Assembly (NCBI RefSeq): GCF_007830065.1
Contig: NZ_VLKK01000005.1
Span: 182,866-246,865 of the forward strand
Direction: 5' to 3'
DNA from: Sphingobium wenxiniae
GTDB taxonomy: Bacteria; Pseudomonadota; Alphaproteobacteria; Sphingomonadales; Sphingomonadaceae
Length of the DNA: 64,000 bases
The translations under genes and the position numbers were made by a program. Within the stretch, counting starts at the first letter, position 1. Each line of letters starts with the position of its first letter. The notes beneath the pieces are model-generated. The model searched no databases and was not told where the DNA came from. It saw nothing but the letters and a program-made list of their open reading frames with translations. Shown piece by piece: positions 16,680-25,213 of the stretch.

Positions 16680-16910
16680 TCAGCCGATAACGCCCAGCAC
16701 GGTGCCGACCGGATGGGTCTCGCCCGCGTTGATCAGGATGCGCAGCGTGCCGCTTGCCGGGCTTTCGATCTCGTTGGTGGACTTGTCGCTTTCCATCGTG
16801 AACAGCGGCGCGCCTGCTTCGACCGTCGCCCCGTCGGCTACCAGCCATTCGGCCAGTTCCCCTTCCACCATGGAGAAACCAAGCTTTGGAAGAAGCACCT
16901 CAGTCGCCAT
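16680..16910 (-). CDS. Free-standing lipoyl/biotinyl-binding domain protein
   Basis: 76 residues, consisting only of an E2-type lipoyl domain: 'VLLPKLGFSMVEGELAEWLVADGATVEAGAPL' and the attachment loop 'MESDKSTNEIES' with Lys43, closed by 'GTLRILINAGETHPVGTVLGVIG'. Ribosome site AGGAGAAG. No E1, E3 or E2 catalytic domain is nearby, so it is either a small lipoyl carrier like GcvH or the remnant of an acyltransferase. The ORF has its own start and stop and an intact fold, which favours a functional stand-alone carrier. First gene upstream of the TonB receptor on the same strand. Confidence 0.75.
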   Translation of the reverse strand: MATEVLLPKLGFSMVEGELAEWLVADGATVEAGAPLFTMESDKSTNEIESPASGTLRILINAGETHPVGTVLGVIG

Positions 16911-17102
16911 TCATCTTCTCCTTGTGCTATCCGGCCGCGTCGAAAGGGGCGGTTTCCTCTTGTTTGCCGTCGTTCTTTCACCGTCTGCCTGCCAACTGAC
17001 CATGGACAGGGCGATGATTTGGCGTCTAAATTAATCCTCATGTCCCAATAGGGTCAATCGGTATCTTTGCGTTAATGATACTAACATCACAGAGGTGATC
17101 GA

Positions 17103-17768
17103 ATGAAGGCAAGCGCGGAAATTGTTGGGAAGGACGCGAATTCAAAACGGCCTGCCAGCCGGAAAGGCAGCGCTGGCGGACTGCGCGGCGAACTCAAGCG
17201 ATTCACGCGGGAGAAATTGGTCGCGGCAGCGCTGGATTCATTTGCCGCGGATGGTTTTCGCGCCACGACCGTGGAGCGCATCGTGGAAATGGCGGGCACG
17301 ACGGCCCCGACATTTTATCGCCATTTTTCAAGCAAGAATGAACTGCTTAAGCCGCTCCAGGAGCAGCTGACGCTTGAGGTAAGGGGAGCTGTCGGCAGCC
17401 TCAACGACGTCGAGACGGTGGATTTTCCAACCATGCGCGCGTGGCTGGACGTTTACGCGCGCATGTGGATGCGTGTGCACAAGCTGTGCGTTGCCTATTG
17501 GGAGGCGACCGAACTCGATAGCGACTTGGCCGCGGACGTCATCCCATCATCGCTGATCACGGTATCGGAACTGGGCAGGTTCTTGGACCGGTTCGCGCCT
17601 TTGGATCGGGAATCGATCGAGTTGCGGCTCGCGCTGCTGATCCCGCTGCTGGACCGCGCGACGCAGGTAACGATGGGCACGCGGGACAAGCGGACAAAGG
17701 AAAAGCTGTTCGACGAATTTGCGAACATGCTGGTCCTCGTCCTGCGTAATCCCGGGCCGATCAAATGA
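17103..17768 (+). CDS. TetR/AcrR-family transcriptional regulator
   Basis: 221 residues, with AGAGGTGATCGA before the ATG. After a basic 30-residue arm, the HTH is 'EKLVAAALDSFAADGFRATTVERIVEMAGTTAPTFYRHFSSKNELL' (about residues 38-83). The ligand-binding half is not conserved, as usual. It is transcribed away from the lipoyl-domain gene over about 190 bases and converges on the SnoaL-like gene, so it is the likely repressor of one or both flanking catabolic operons. Confidence 0.88.
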   Translation: MKASAEIVGKDANSKRPASRKGSAGGLRGELKRFTREKLVAAALDSFAADGFRATTVERIVEMAGTTAPTFYRHFSSKNELLKPLQEQLTLEVRGAVGSLNDVETVDFPTMRAWLDVYARMWMRVHKLCVAYWEATELDSDLAADVIPSSLITVSELGRFLDRFAPLDRESIELRLALLIPLLDRATQVTMGTRDKRTKEKLFDEFANMLVLVLRNPGPIK

Positions 17769-17800
17769 CCTCGCCCGCATGACGACAGGAGAGGACGGAA

Positions 17801-18304
17801 TCAGGCGGGATCGAGCGGACGCCCCAGAAAGGGCCAGGGCGAAAAGGCGTTTGCAAATTCAGGGTCGCGATACAGTTTGCCGGTCGATGCCATGCTGCCC
17901 CGATAGAAGGGGATGAAGCTGCGGCGGGCAAAGCGCCAGCCTTCGCCGGTCCTGACCAATTGATCTTCATAGGTGCCAAAGCAGCAGGACACGGCCTCGC
18001 TGTCCTTGTATCGCAGCAACTCGGTTACGGACCAACTGGCCCGTGCCGTGTCGCCTTCGATGTCGATCATGCCGGCGCCGCAATTCTGGACAAGGAATTG
18101 CAGTGGAGCGAGGGTCTTGGTCAATGCCTCGGCAATGGCGGCGCGTCCGACGATATCGGGATAGTAGAAGGCTGAGAGAATGCCGTCCTCGGTATAGACG
18201 GCCGCCGCCGCCGCGCCATCGAGCTTTAGCGTCGCATGGCTGTAGGAGGCCGCCAGCTTCTGGATTTGGAGTTCGTCAAGCAGTCGGCGTTCGATGGGAG
18301 TCAT
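17801..18304 (-). CDS. SnoaL-like / NTF2-fold protein (second)
   Basis: 167 residues from MTPIERR, six bases after AAGGAA; an ATG two codons upstream abuts the ribosome site. NTF2-fold features: 'IQKLAASYSHATLKLDGAAAAAVYTEDGILSAFYYPDIVGRAAI', 'GAGMIDIEGDTARASWSVTELLRYKD' and 'FGTYEDQLVRTGEGWRFARRSFIPFYRG'. Related in layout to the SnoaL-like gene at 5910 but only weakly alike in sequence. Last gene of the minus-strand run MFS-SnoaL, about 90 bases after the MFS stop. Confidence 0.75.
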   Translation of the reverse strand: MTPIERRLLDELQIQKLAASYSHATLKLDGAAAAAVYTEDGILSAFYYPDIVGRAAIAEALTKTLAPLQFLVQNCGAGMIDIEGDTARASWSVTELLRYKDSEAVSCCFGTYEDQLVRTGEGWRFARRSFIPFYRGSMASTGKLYRDPEFANAFSPWPFLGRPLDPA

Positions 18305-18392
18305 CTTCATTTCCTTCTTTCCGGCTGCGGATCGCCGGCCTTGCCCGTGACGGCGCCGGGCACGTCCCGGAATCTGCCCGCCCAATCCCCGT

Positions 18393-19724
18393 TCATGCCG
18401 CAATCTCCGTAGCCTGAACGATCCGCCGGGCAGGCGCGAGGCCAATCATCAGCAAGACCGACGACAGGCACAGCGCCACGACCGACACCATCATGATGGA
18501 CGTGTTCACCCGCATCGGATCGTGGAAGACGAAGTCCGTGAGGAACGCTACCGATGGCGGCCCCAGGCACATGCCCATGAGGTTGAAGATCAGCACGAAC
18601 AAGGCCGACACCCGGCCCCTGAAGCGGTTCGGCGTCGCCAGTTGCAGATGCGCGACGGACGGTCCGGTAAAGGGATGCAGGAAATGGATGCCCGCCAACG
18701 CCGGCACCAGCAGCCAAAGCGAGTCCGCGATCTGGAAGGCGACGACGGCCAGCGCGGCGGCCAGCAACGTCGCAAAGACAAAGTAGCGCAAATGGGCATC
18801 GCGCGTGCCTGCGGCGAACCAGCGATCGACGATCCAGCCCGGCAATATGAAGCCGGGGATTCCGGCGCCTATATTGACGAGGCCAAGGAGTATGCCGACT
18901 TCGGCGGGGCCCATGCCATAACGGCGCATCAGCATCGCGGGCATCCAGGCGGCGGTGCCGTAGGCCACCACGGCGATCAGACCGAAGGCAAGGAAATGAC
19001 ATATGAAATAGCGGCGATTGGCGAGCAGGAAAGGTATGACACCCGCGTCCGCGCCGGGCGCCAGCACGGGCGACTGCCGCCGCACCGGTTCCGGCACGAA
19101 AAAGACCAGCATGGCCACGAAGATGCCGGGGAGGCCGGTGACGACGAAGACCATCTGCCAAGGCTCCAACTGCCCTACGACGGGGAAGGCGATGGTCCCG
19201 ATATTTTCGAAATACTGGATCACGGCGCCGCCCACAATATAGGCAAGAGCGCCTCCCAGCGCCGCCCCGGTGGCAAAAACACCGAGCGCCAGGGCCAGCC
19301 TGCGCGGCGGGAAGAGATCGGAAATGATGGAGTAGGCCGCCGGCGAGAGCGACGCTTCGCCCACGCCCACGCCAAAGCGGGCGATCAGCAGATGGCCGTA
19401 GGTTTGCGCCATGCCGCACATGGCGGCGGCGAAGGACCAGAGCGTCATGCCCACATAGATGATCCCCCGCCGCGAATAGCGGTCGACCAGCCAGCCGATG
19501 GGAATGCCGAAAAGGGCGTAGAACAGGCCGAAGGCAATGCCCTGAAGCAGGCCCATCTGGAAATCCGTGGCATGAAGACTGAGGCGGATCGGTTCCACCA
19601 GCAGCGAGACGATCAGCCGGTCAAGATAGGAGAAAATGGCGATCAGGAGCAGAATGGCGACGCTGAGCCAGGCGCGGCCTGTCGACGGCATAATTCCGGG
19701 CTTTGCGCCCGCTTGCATGTGCAT
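18393..19724 (-). CDS. MFS transporter (spinster-like), second copy
   Basis: 443 residues, about 12 membrane segments. 'FSYLDRLIVSLLVEPIRLSLHATDFQMGLLQG', the loop 'GWLVDRYSRRGIIYVG' and 'RFGVGVGEASLSPAAYSIISDLFPPRRLALALG' match the MFS at 12977 motif by motif, so they are paralogues of one subfamily. It starts 15 bases after the stop of the enoyl-CoA hydratase gene and belongs to the operon acyl-CoA dehydrogenase - hydratase - MFS - SnoaL. It may carry a different intermediate or the same substrate. Confidence 0.88.
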   Translation of the reverse strand: MHMQAGAKPGIMPSTGRAWLSVAILLLIAIFSYLDRLIVSLLVEPIRLSLHATDFQMGLLQGIAFGLFYALFGIPIGWLVDRYSRRGIIYVGMTLWSFAAAMCGMAQTYGHLLIARFGVGVGEASLSPAAYSIISDLFPPRRLALALGVFATGAALGGALAYIVGGAVIQYFENIGTIAFPVVGQLEPWQMVFVVTGLPGIFVAMLVFFVPEPVRRQSPVLAPGADAGVIPFLLANRRYFICHFLAFGLIAVVAYGTAAWMPAMLMRRYGMGPAEVGILLGLVNIGAGIPGFILPGWIVDRWFAAGTRDAHLRYFVFATLLAAALAVVAFQIADSLWLLVPALAGIHFLHPFTGPSVAHLQLATPNRFRGRVSALFVLIFNLMGMCLGPPSVAFLTDFVFHDPMRVNTSIMMVSVVALCLSSVLLMIGLAPARRIVQATEIAA

Positions 19725-19738
19725 CGTCTGTCCGTTTC

Positions 19739-20530
19739 TTATGATTTGAGGATATTTTGATGGTGCTGCTTGCGCATCGCAGCCTGCTCGTCGCCGCTCA
19801 TGAGGTTCGAATAGACGAGCCGTTCGAGCTGGCGGGCATTGGCGGAATCGAGGTCGGCCGCCATTTCGATCGACATTTTCGCAATGGCCGTCACTTCCGG
19901 CGGGTAGCTCGCAAGCAGGCGGCAGAAGGCCCAGACCTCTTCCTCGAACGTCTCGTCGGGATAGACCTCATGGACGAGGCCCATGGTCAGCGCGCGCTGC
20001 GCGTCCACCTTCTGATTGGCCAGCACCATCCATTTTGCCCAATGCAGGCCGCAAATGCGGGTCAGGCGGCTGATGCCGCCGGAGGCAGGCACCATCGCCA
20101 TCTTCATTTCAGGAAACCAGTAGCCCGCGCTCGCGGCTGCAAGGCGGAAATCGCAGGATAGCGACATTTCCAGCCCGCCGCCCACGCACATGGCCTGGTG
20201 CGCGGCCACGATCGGCTTTTCCACCAGTTCCATTTCCTGCCAGAGCGTCTGCATCCCGCCCATTTCGCGGCGGAACCAGCTACGCGTTTTCAGCCCGCTC
20301 TTGCCGGACGGATTGTCGTTGAAGGCGGTAAGGTCGGCGCCGGCGGAGAAATAACGGCCGGTCGCCCGGATGAGCATCACCCGCAGATCGTCGCGCAGGC
20401 GCAAGTCCTCGACTGCCGCGCGGATGGTGTCGAGCGTTTCCTGGTTGAGGGCATTGAGCTTTTCGGGCCGGTTCAGCACCAGTTCCAAAATGCCTTCGCG
20501 TTCCGATCTCAACACCGCGGGTTCAGCCAT
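19739..20530 (-). CDS. Enoyl-CoA hydratase/isomerase (crotonase family)
   Basis: 263 residues from MAEPAV, with AAGGAAAG upstream. Crotonase signatures: 'VLNRPEKLNALNQETLDTI', the oxyanion segment 'RATGRYFSAGADLTAF' and 'AAHQAMCVGGGLEMSLSCDFRLAAASAGYWFPEM'. The second catalytic Glu region reads 'MKMAMVPASGGISRLTR', without the usual LGLxPG-E pattern, so hydratase versus isomerase/hydrolase activity is open. It lies between the double acyl-CoA dehydrogenase and an MFS gene, consistent with side-chain or ring beta-oxidation. Confidence 0.85.
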   Translation of the reverse strand: MAEPAVLRSEREGILELVLNRPEKLNALNQETLDTIRAAVEDLRLRDDLRVMLIRATGRYFSAGADLTAFNDNPSGKSGLKTRSWFRREMGGMQTLWQEMELVEKPIVAAHQAMCVGGGLEMSLSCDFRLAAASAGYWFPEMKMAMVPASGGISRLTRICGLHWAKWMVLANQKVDAQRALTMGLVHEVYPDETFEEEVWAFCRLLASYPPEVTAIAKMSIEMAADLDSANARQLERLVYSNLMSGDEQAAMRKQHHQNILKS

Positions 20531-20565
20531 AATCTTCCTTTCCTTCAATCCCATGCGACCGCCGG

Positions 20566-22764
20566 TCAGCGATTACGCGGCAGTCCCAGGGCCTTTTCAC
20601 CGATCATGCTGCGCAGCACTTCGCTGGCGCCGGCATAGATGGTGCTCGCGGTCGAACGGCGATGATCGCGTTCGATAAGGCCCGGCAGCCCAGGACGCCG
20701 AAGGATGGAGTCCGGGGCGGTGAGATCCAGTAGATCGGTGGAATCCCGATTATAGCTCTCCACGGCGAACACCTTCGACATAGGTCCATAGGCCAGGTCG
20801 GGTTTTCCTTCCGCCCGCGTCCACAGGCTTCGGCGGTATAATAGGTCGGTTATCGCATTATGCACCGCCACGCGTGACAGGCGGGAGAGAACGATCATAT
20901 CCTCGATGGCGGGACGATCGCCCCGCGTCGTCGTGCGTGCCCAGTCGACGGCCTGGCCCAGCATCTTGTCCTGCACCGGAACATAGGAACCGCCGCCCTG
21001 TTCGAGCCGAAGCGCTGCCCCCAGCACCGCCGTTCCGCCATTGACCTCACCCACGCGATAGCGGTCGGGAATGCGCACGTCGGTATAGAAGGTTGTGTTG
21101 GTGCGTTCGTCCTGAAAGGTGAAGATCGGCCGGATCTCGATCCCCGGCATGTCGGTCGGGACCAGGAACATGGTGATGCCCTGGTGCTTGGGGGCATCGG
21201 GATCGGTACGGCAGAGCAGGAAGATATAGCTGGCGAGTTCGGCGCCGCTGGTGAACATCTTCTGCCCGTTGATGACCCATTCGTCGCCGTCGCGCACGGC
21301 GCGCGTGCGTGCCGCGAAAACGTCGGAGCCCGAGCCAGGCTCGCTATAGCCCAGGCTGCACATCGCCTTTCCGCTCGCCAGGCGGGGGAGAACCTCCGCC
21401 TTGGTGTCCGCGTGGCCAAACCAGATGATCATGTGGCCGACCATGTCGGTGACGCCAGTGCCGACGCGGCCCCAGTCATAAGCGTCCCATATGGCCGCCG
21501 ATCGCGAGGCCGCATAAGGATCGGCAGCCCGGCCGCCATATTCCTTCGGCCATGCCGGGAACAGCAGGCGCTCGGCCCCCAGCCTGGCGTGAAAGTCCCA
21601 ATCATGACCCTCGAACGAGAAATGCGCCTGCGCCGCCAGTTCCGGCGTCAAATTGGCGCGGAAGAACGCGTCGGTTTCCGCCGCCAGCGCCTCGGCCTCG
21701 GCGCCGAAGCTGAAGTCGAGTGTCATTTCGCCGGCATCGGGCAGGCGCGGCGCGTCTCCCAGCCACAGGCGGCGGCCGACATTGAGCAGCTCGTCGGTCG
21801 GATCGCCCAGCAACAGCGCGCGCGCCTTGGCGCGGCGGTGGTAAAGCTGCACATCATATTCGACCGACAGGCCATAGCCGCCATGGGTGTGGAGCGCGCG
21901 CTCGACGGCCCGGCCGGATGTGTTCGCCGCCCACCAGAAACTCATGGAAACGCTTGCGGCCGCATCTGCCGCGCCCTCGGCCACGCGGGCCGCGGCCCAC
22001 CAGTTGAGCAGTTGAGCACCGTCAATGTCCATGATGAGGTCGGCCAGCGGATGGGCAATGCCCTGGTTGGCGCCGATCGGCTTTCCGAACTGGATGCGCT
22101 CGCATGCATAGGCGGCTGCGATTTCCACGGATCGCCGCGCCATGCCGTTAAGCTCTGCCGCTGTCAGCAGCTTCCATTCCTCCAGTGCGGCGAGAAATTC
22201 CGTCCGGGCCGCTGCGCCGCTCGCCACCGTTGCTCCACCGTCCATTTGCCAGCGGGCGATGGGCAGGTCGGCCAGATTTTCGAGAAATGCCTCTTGCCGC
22301 CCGCTGTCGAGTGCCAGCACCGTTTCGCCCCGCAGCGCGAGGACGACATCGGCAACCGCGCCGCCCGGGACGATTTGTTCCGGCTTGTCGGCCGCGTCGA
22401 ACAGCGCGAACGTGACGATGGCCCCGTCACGCGCCACCCGATCGAACAGCGCGCGCGCTTCGTCGGTATCCAGACATGCCAGCAGCCGTCCGGTCACGAT
22501 CGCTTCCGTCAGCGGCGCGGAAACCAGCGCCTTGCCTGCTTCCTCGACGACGATCTGCGCATCGAGCAGGCTGAAGCCGCCCCCGCCATGGGCTTGGGGC
22601 GCGCGCATGGTCAGCGTGCCCATATCGGCCAGCTCCCGCCACAGCGCCGGATCGAACCCCCTGGGTTCGGCCGCCCGGATGCGCGCGGGCGTCGATTCGG
22701 CTTTGAACAACCGCTCGAAGCTTTCCTTGAGCAGTCGTTGGTCGTCCGAGATTTCAATCTTCAT
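20566..22764 (-). CDS. Fused double acyl-CoA dehydrogenase
   Basis: 732 residues from MKIEIS, twice the normal family length: two acyl-CoA dehydrogenase units in tandem. Unit 1 (about 1-345) runs from 'DDQRLLKESFERLF' to 'ALHTHGGYGLSVEYDVQLYHRRAKA'. Unit 2 (about 360-732) has the FAD/substrate motif 'CSLGYSEPGSGSDVFAARTRAVRDGDEWVINGQKMFTSGA' and ends 'STIYAGASEVLRSMIGEKALGLPR'. Unit 2 lacks the YEGT glutamate (AGAS instead); a Glu in 'AALRLEQGGG' aligns with the alternative base position used in isovaleryl-CoA dehydrogenase. This resembles the heterodimeric dehydrogenases of steroid side-chain degradation, here fused. Specificity is inferred. Confidence 0.85.
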   Translation of the reverse strand: MKIEISDDQRLLKESFERLFKAESTPARIRAAEPRGFDPALWRELADMGTLTMRAPQAHGGGGFSLLDAQIVVEEAGKALVSAPLTEAIVTGRLLACLDTDEARALFDRVARDGAIVTFALFDAADKPEQIVPGGAVADVVLALRGETVLALDSGRQEAFLENLADLPIARWQMDGGATVASGAAARTEFLAALEEWKLLTAAELNGMARRSVEIAAAYACERIQFGKPIGANQGIAHPLADLIMDIDGAQLLNWWAAARVAEGAADAAASVSMSFWWAANTSGRAVERALHTHGGYGLSVEYDVQLYHRRAKARALLLGDPTDELLNVGRRLWLGDAPRLPDAGEMTLDFSFGAEAEALAAETDAFFRANLTPELAAQAHFSFEGHDWDFHARLGAERLLFPAWPKEYGGRAADPYAASRSAAIWDAYDWGRVGTGVTDMVGHMIIWFGHADTKAEVLPRLASGKAMCSLGYSEPGSGSDVFAARTRAVRDGDEWVINGQKMFTSGAELASYIFLLCRTDPDAPKHQGITMFLVPTDMPGIEIRPIFTFQDERTNTTFYTDVRIPDRYRVGEVNGGTAVLGAALRLEQGGGSYVPVQDKMLGQAVDWARTTTRGDRPAIEDMIVLSRLSRVAVHNAITDLLYRRSLWTRAEGKPDLAYGPMSKVFAVESYNRDSTDLLDLTAPDSILRRPGLPGLIERDHRRSTASTIYAGASEVLRSMIGEKALGLPRNR

Positions 22765-22836
22765 GGCAGGTCCGTCAATCAGGCAAGGACAGAAAAGGGA
22801 GCGGGCCGGCATCGTTTGCCGATCCGCCCCCATGGG

Positions 22837-25029
22837 TCAGAAGGTGTAGCCGATGGTCACGCCGTAGGTGGCCGGCTCGCCAAAGACCCGATAGTCGGCA
22901 AAGGCATTGCTTGTGTCGACGATCTTGTAGCGGGTGTCGGTGATATTGCGGCCATAGATGGTTATGTTCCAATGATCGTCCGGATCGGTCCAGCCCAACG
23001 ACAGATTGACCGTCGCATAGGAACCCTGCTGGTTCTTGTATCCCGAATCGGGGTCGCCCGGAACCGTGAAAGCGGCGGTCGTTGGCGTGAACTTGCTGGA
23101 ATAGGACATGTTCGCGCCGATCTTCAGCGCGCCATAATCGATCGGGACACGATAGTCGGCGCTGAGATTGGCGGTCCAGTCGGGCGCGCGGATGATGCGG
23201 CGGCCGCTCCAGTTTTCGAATACGGACTCGTTGAAGCCGGTGGACGGGCTGGGCTGCTGCGCCGGCGCGCCGGGGAAGGACTTGTAGCGGGCATGGGTGT
23301 AGGCAATGCCGCCATGCAGGTCGAAACGATCATTGACCGGCAGCACGAGCTGGGCTTCCGCGCCATAGATTTCCGCCTTGGCCGCATTCGCCAGGCGGGA
23401 CTGCTGCTGCCCGTCCACGATCTGGAGGGCGGCGACCTGCAAATCCTTGTAATCGTAATAATAGCCCGCAAGGTCGAAGCGGACGCCGCGATTGGCCGTC
23501 TTGAAGCCGATTTCATAGGCGTCGACCTTTTCGGGATCGACGGTGTTCACATAGGCGACGTTGGTGTTGAACGTGCCGCTTTTGAAACCCTTGCTGTAGG
23601 AAGCATAGACATTGCTGTTGGGGGCGACCTCATACAGGATGACGGCGCGCGGCGTCACGCTGCTCCAGCTCTTGGGCACATCGTCCACATTGGTCGTCAG
23701 CGGTCCGGCAACCGGGCCGGACGCGAAAGCGTAGACCCGCCGTTCCTTGCTCCAGCGGATACCGCCGGTCAGCGCCAGCCTGTCCGTCAGGTGATAGGTC
23801 GCATCGGCATAGGCGGCGATCGCGCGGGTGCGCAGTTCGCCGCGTGTCTGTGCCGTCAGCGTGACGCTGCGCGCCTGATATTGCTTTGTATTATAGTAGA
23901 AAGCGCCGATCACCCAATCGAGCGCCCCGTTCGAACCGCCCAGATTGAATTCCTGGGAGAAGGTCCGTTGCTTCTGGATCAGATCCTGCTCGAACAGGGA
24001 GAGCTTGGATGCATCGATATCGTAGACGATGTGATCGCGCTCGCGATTATAGTAGGTGTAGGAGGACAATGTCGGTCCGCCCTCGAAAGCATATTCGCCG
24101 CGCAGTGAAGCTGTGTAGCTGTTCGATTTGGTCTGTGGCGGGAAATTGAGCGAGGTCCGGTTGGTCCGGTTGAGCGCAAGCGGCGTGGCGGGATCGATCG
24201 ATGTCGCCAGAACACGCCCGACCGGCGTGATGGACAGGCCCGTCGGGTCATAGACCTGGTCATAGGAAAGGGCCGCGATCAGCTTCAACTCGTTGTTGGG
24301 CTTGAACAGCAGCTTGCCGCGCAAGGTGCGCGCACCCTGTTCGTTGGTGTGTGATCCGTCGATATCGCGAATCCAGCCATTGCTGTCGCGATACAGCCCC
24401 GCGACATCCACGGCGACCGTGTCGGACAGTCCGGTCGAGAGGTAGAATTGCGCGCGCTTGTCGTCGAACCGGCCGTAACTGGCCTGAATTTTGCCGGTCG
24501 GCGTGAAGGACGGTTCCAGCGTCGAGATCAGGATCGCGCCGCCGGTCGCGTTACGGCCGAACAGCGTGCCCTGCGGTCCTTTGAGCACCTGCACCTGATC
24601 GATCGCCAGAAAGTCCAGGTTGATGCCCACCTGATTGGGCTGATAGAAGCCATCGACATAGATGGCGACGTTGTTTTCCTGCCCAATGCCGACAACGGAG
24701 GTCGTTATGCCGCGGATGGTCGGTTGCAGGTAAACGCCGGTGCGGCTGAGCTGCGTGCCCACGGCGATCTTCTCAAGCCCCTGGATGCCGCCGATGTTCG
24801 CCGAAGCCAGGGACTCGCCGGAAATGGCGGTGATGGAAATCGGCACATCCTGGAGTTTTTCCGAGCGCCGCTGCGCGGTCACGATGATGTCCTGGCTGGC
24901 GCCGGCATCAGCCTGCGGCGTGCCAGCGCCCGCCATATCCTGCGCTGTTGCCGTGGGCGCCGCAAGAATCAAGGAACCAAGGAACGCGCCGGCAAACAGA
25001 ACGGATTTCGGATGACTTGAATCATTCAT
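22837..25029 (-). CDS. TonB-dependent receptor, catabolic cluster copy 2
   Basis: 730 residues, GAGGAT ribosome site seven bases before the ATG. Signal peptide 'SVLFAGAFLGSLILAAPTATAQ', 'QDIIVTAQRRSEKLQDVPISITAISGESLASANIGG', plug 'QVQVLKGPQGTLFGRNATGGAILIS', barrel ending 'PATYGVTIGYTF'. Same domain plan as the receptor at 14339 but clearly diverged, particularly in the loops. It precedes the dehydrogenase gene on the same strand by about 70 bases, so uptake and beta-oxidation genes are probably co-transcribed. Upstream bases 25030-25210 are AT-rich and likely hold the promoter. Confidence 0.93.
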   Translation of the reverse strand: MNDSSHPKSVLFAGAFLGSLILAAPTATAQDMAGAGTPQADAGASQDIIVTAQRRSEKLQDVPISITAISGESLASANIGGIQGLEKIAVGTQLSRTGVYLQPTIRGITTSVVGIGQENNVAIYVDGFYQPNQVGINLDFLAIDQVQVLKGPQGTLFGRNATGGAILISTLEPSFTPTGKIQASYGRFDDKRAQFYLSTGLSDTVAVDVAGLYRDSNGWIRDIDGSHTNEQGARTLRGKLLFKPNNELKLIAALSYDQVYDPTGLSITPVGRVLATSIDPATPLALNRTNRTSLNFPPQTKSNSYTASLRGEYAFEGGPTLSSYTYYNRERDHIVYDIDASKLSLFEQDLIQKQRTFSQEFNLGGSNGALDWVIGAFYYNTKQYQARSVTLTAQTRGELRTRAIAAYADATYHLTDRLALTGGIRWSKERRVYAFASGPVAGPLTTNVDDVPKSWSSVTPRAVILYEVAPNSNVYASYSKGFKSGTFNTNVAYVNTVDPEKVDAYEIGFKTANRGVRFDLAGYYYDYKDLQVAALQIVDGQQQSRLANAAKAEIYGAEAQLVLPVNDRFDLHGGIAYTHARYKSFPGAPAQQPSPSTGFNESVFENWSGRRIIRAPDWTANLSADYRVPIDYGALKIGANMSYSSKFTPTTAAFTVPGDPDSGYKNQQGSYATVNLSLGWTDPDDHWNITIYGRNITDTRYKIVDTSNAFADYRVFGEPATYGVTIGYTF

Positions 25030-25213
25030 AAATATCCTCTCGAGGATTTATTATAAAAATATTATGTGATAGAGTATTGAAATATTAATTATGAATTGAT
25101 CAAGAGGTATTTGATCAATATTATAAAGAATTTAATATGTATGCTTTTGTGCATCTATCATCGATGCAAGATTGCCTTGCTTTCCTTGTATACTGATGCT
25201 GGCCAAGGACGGC

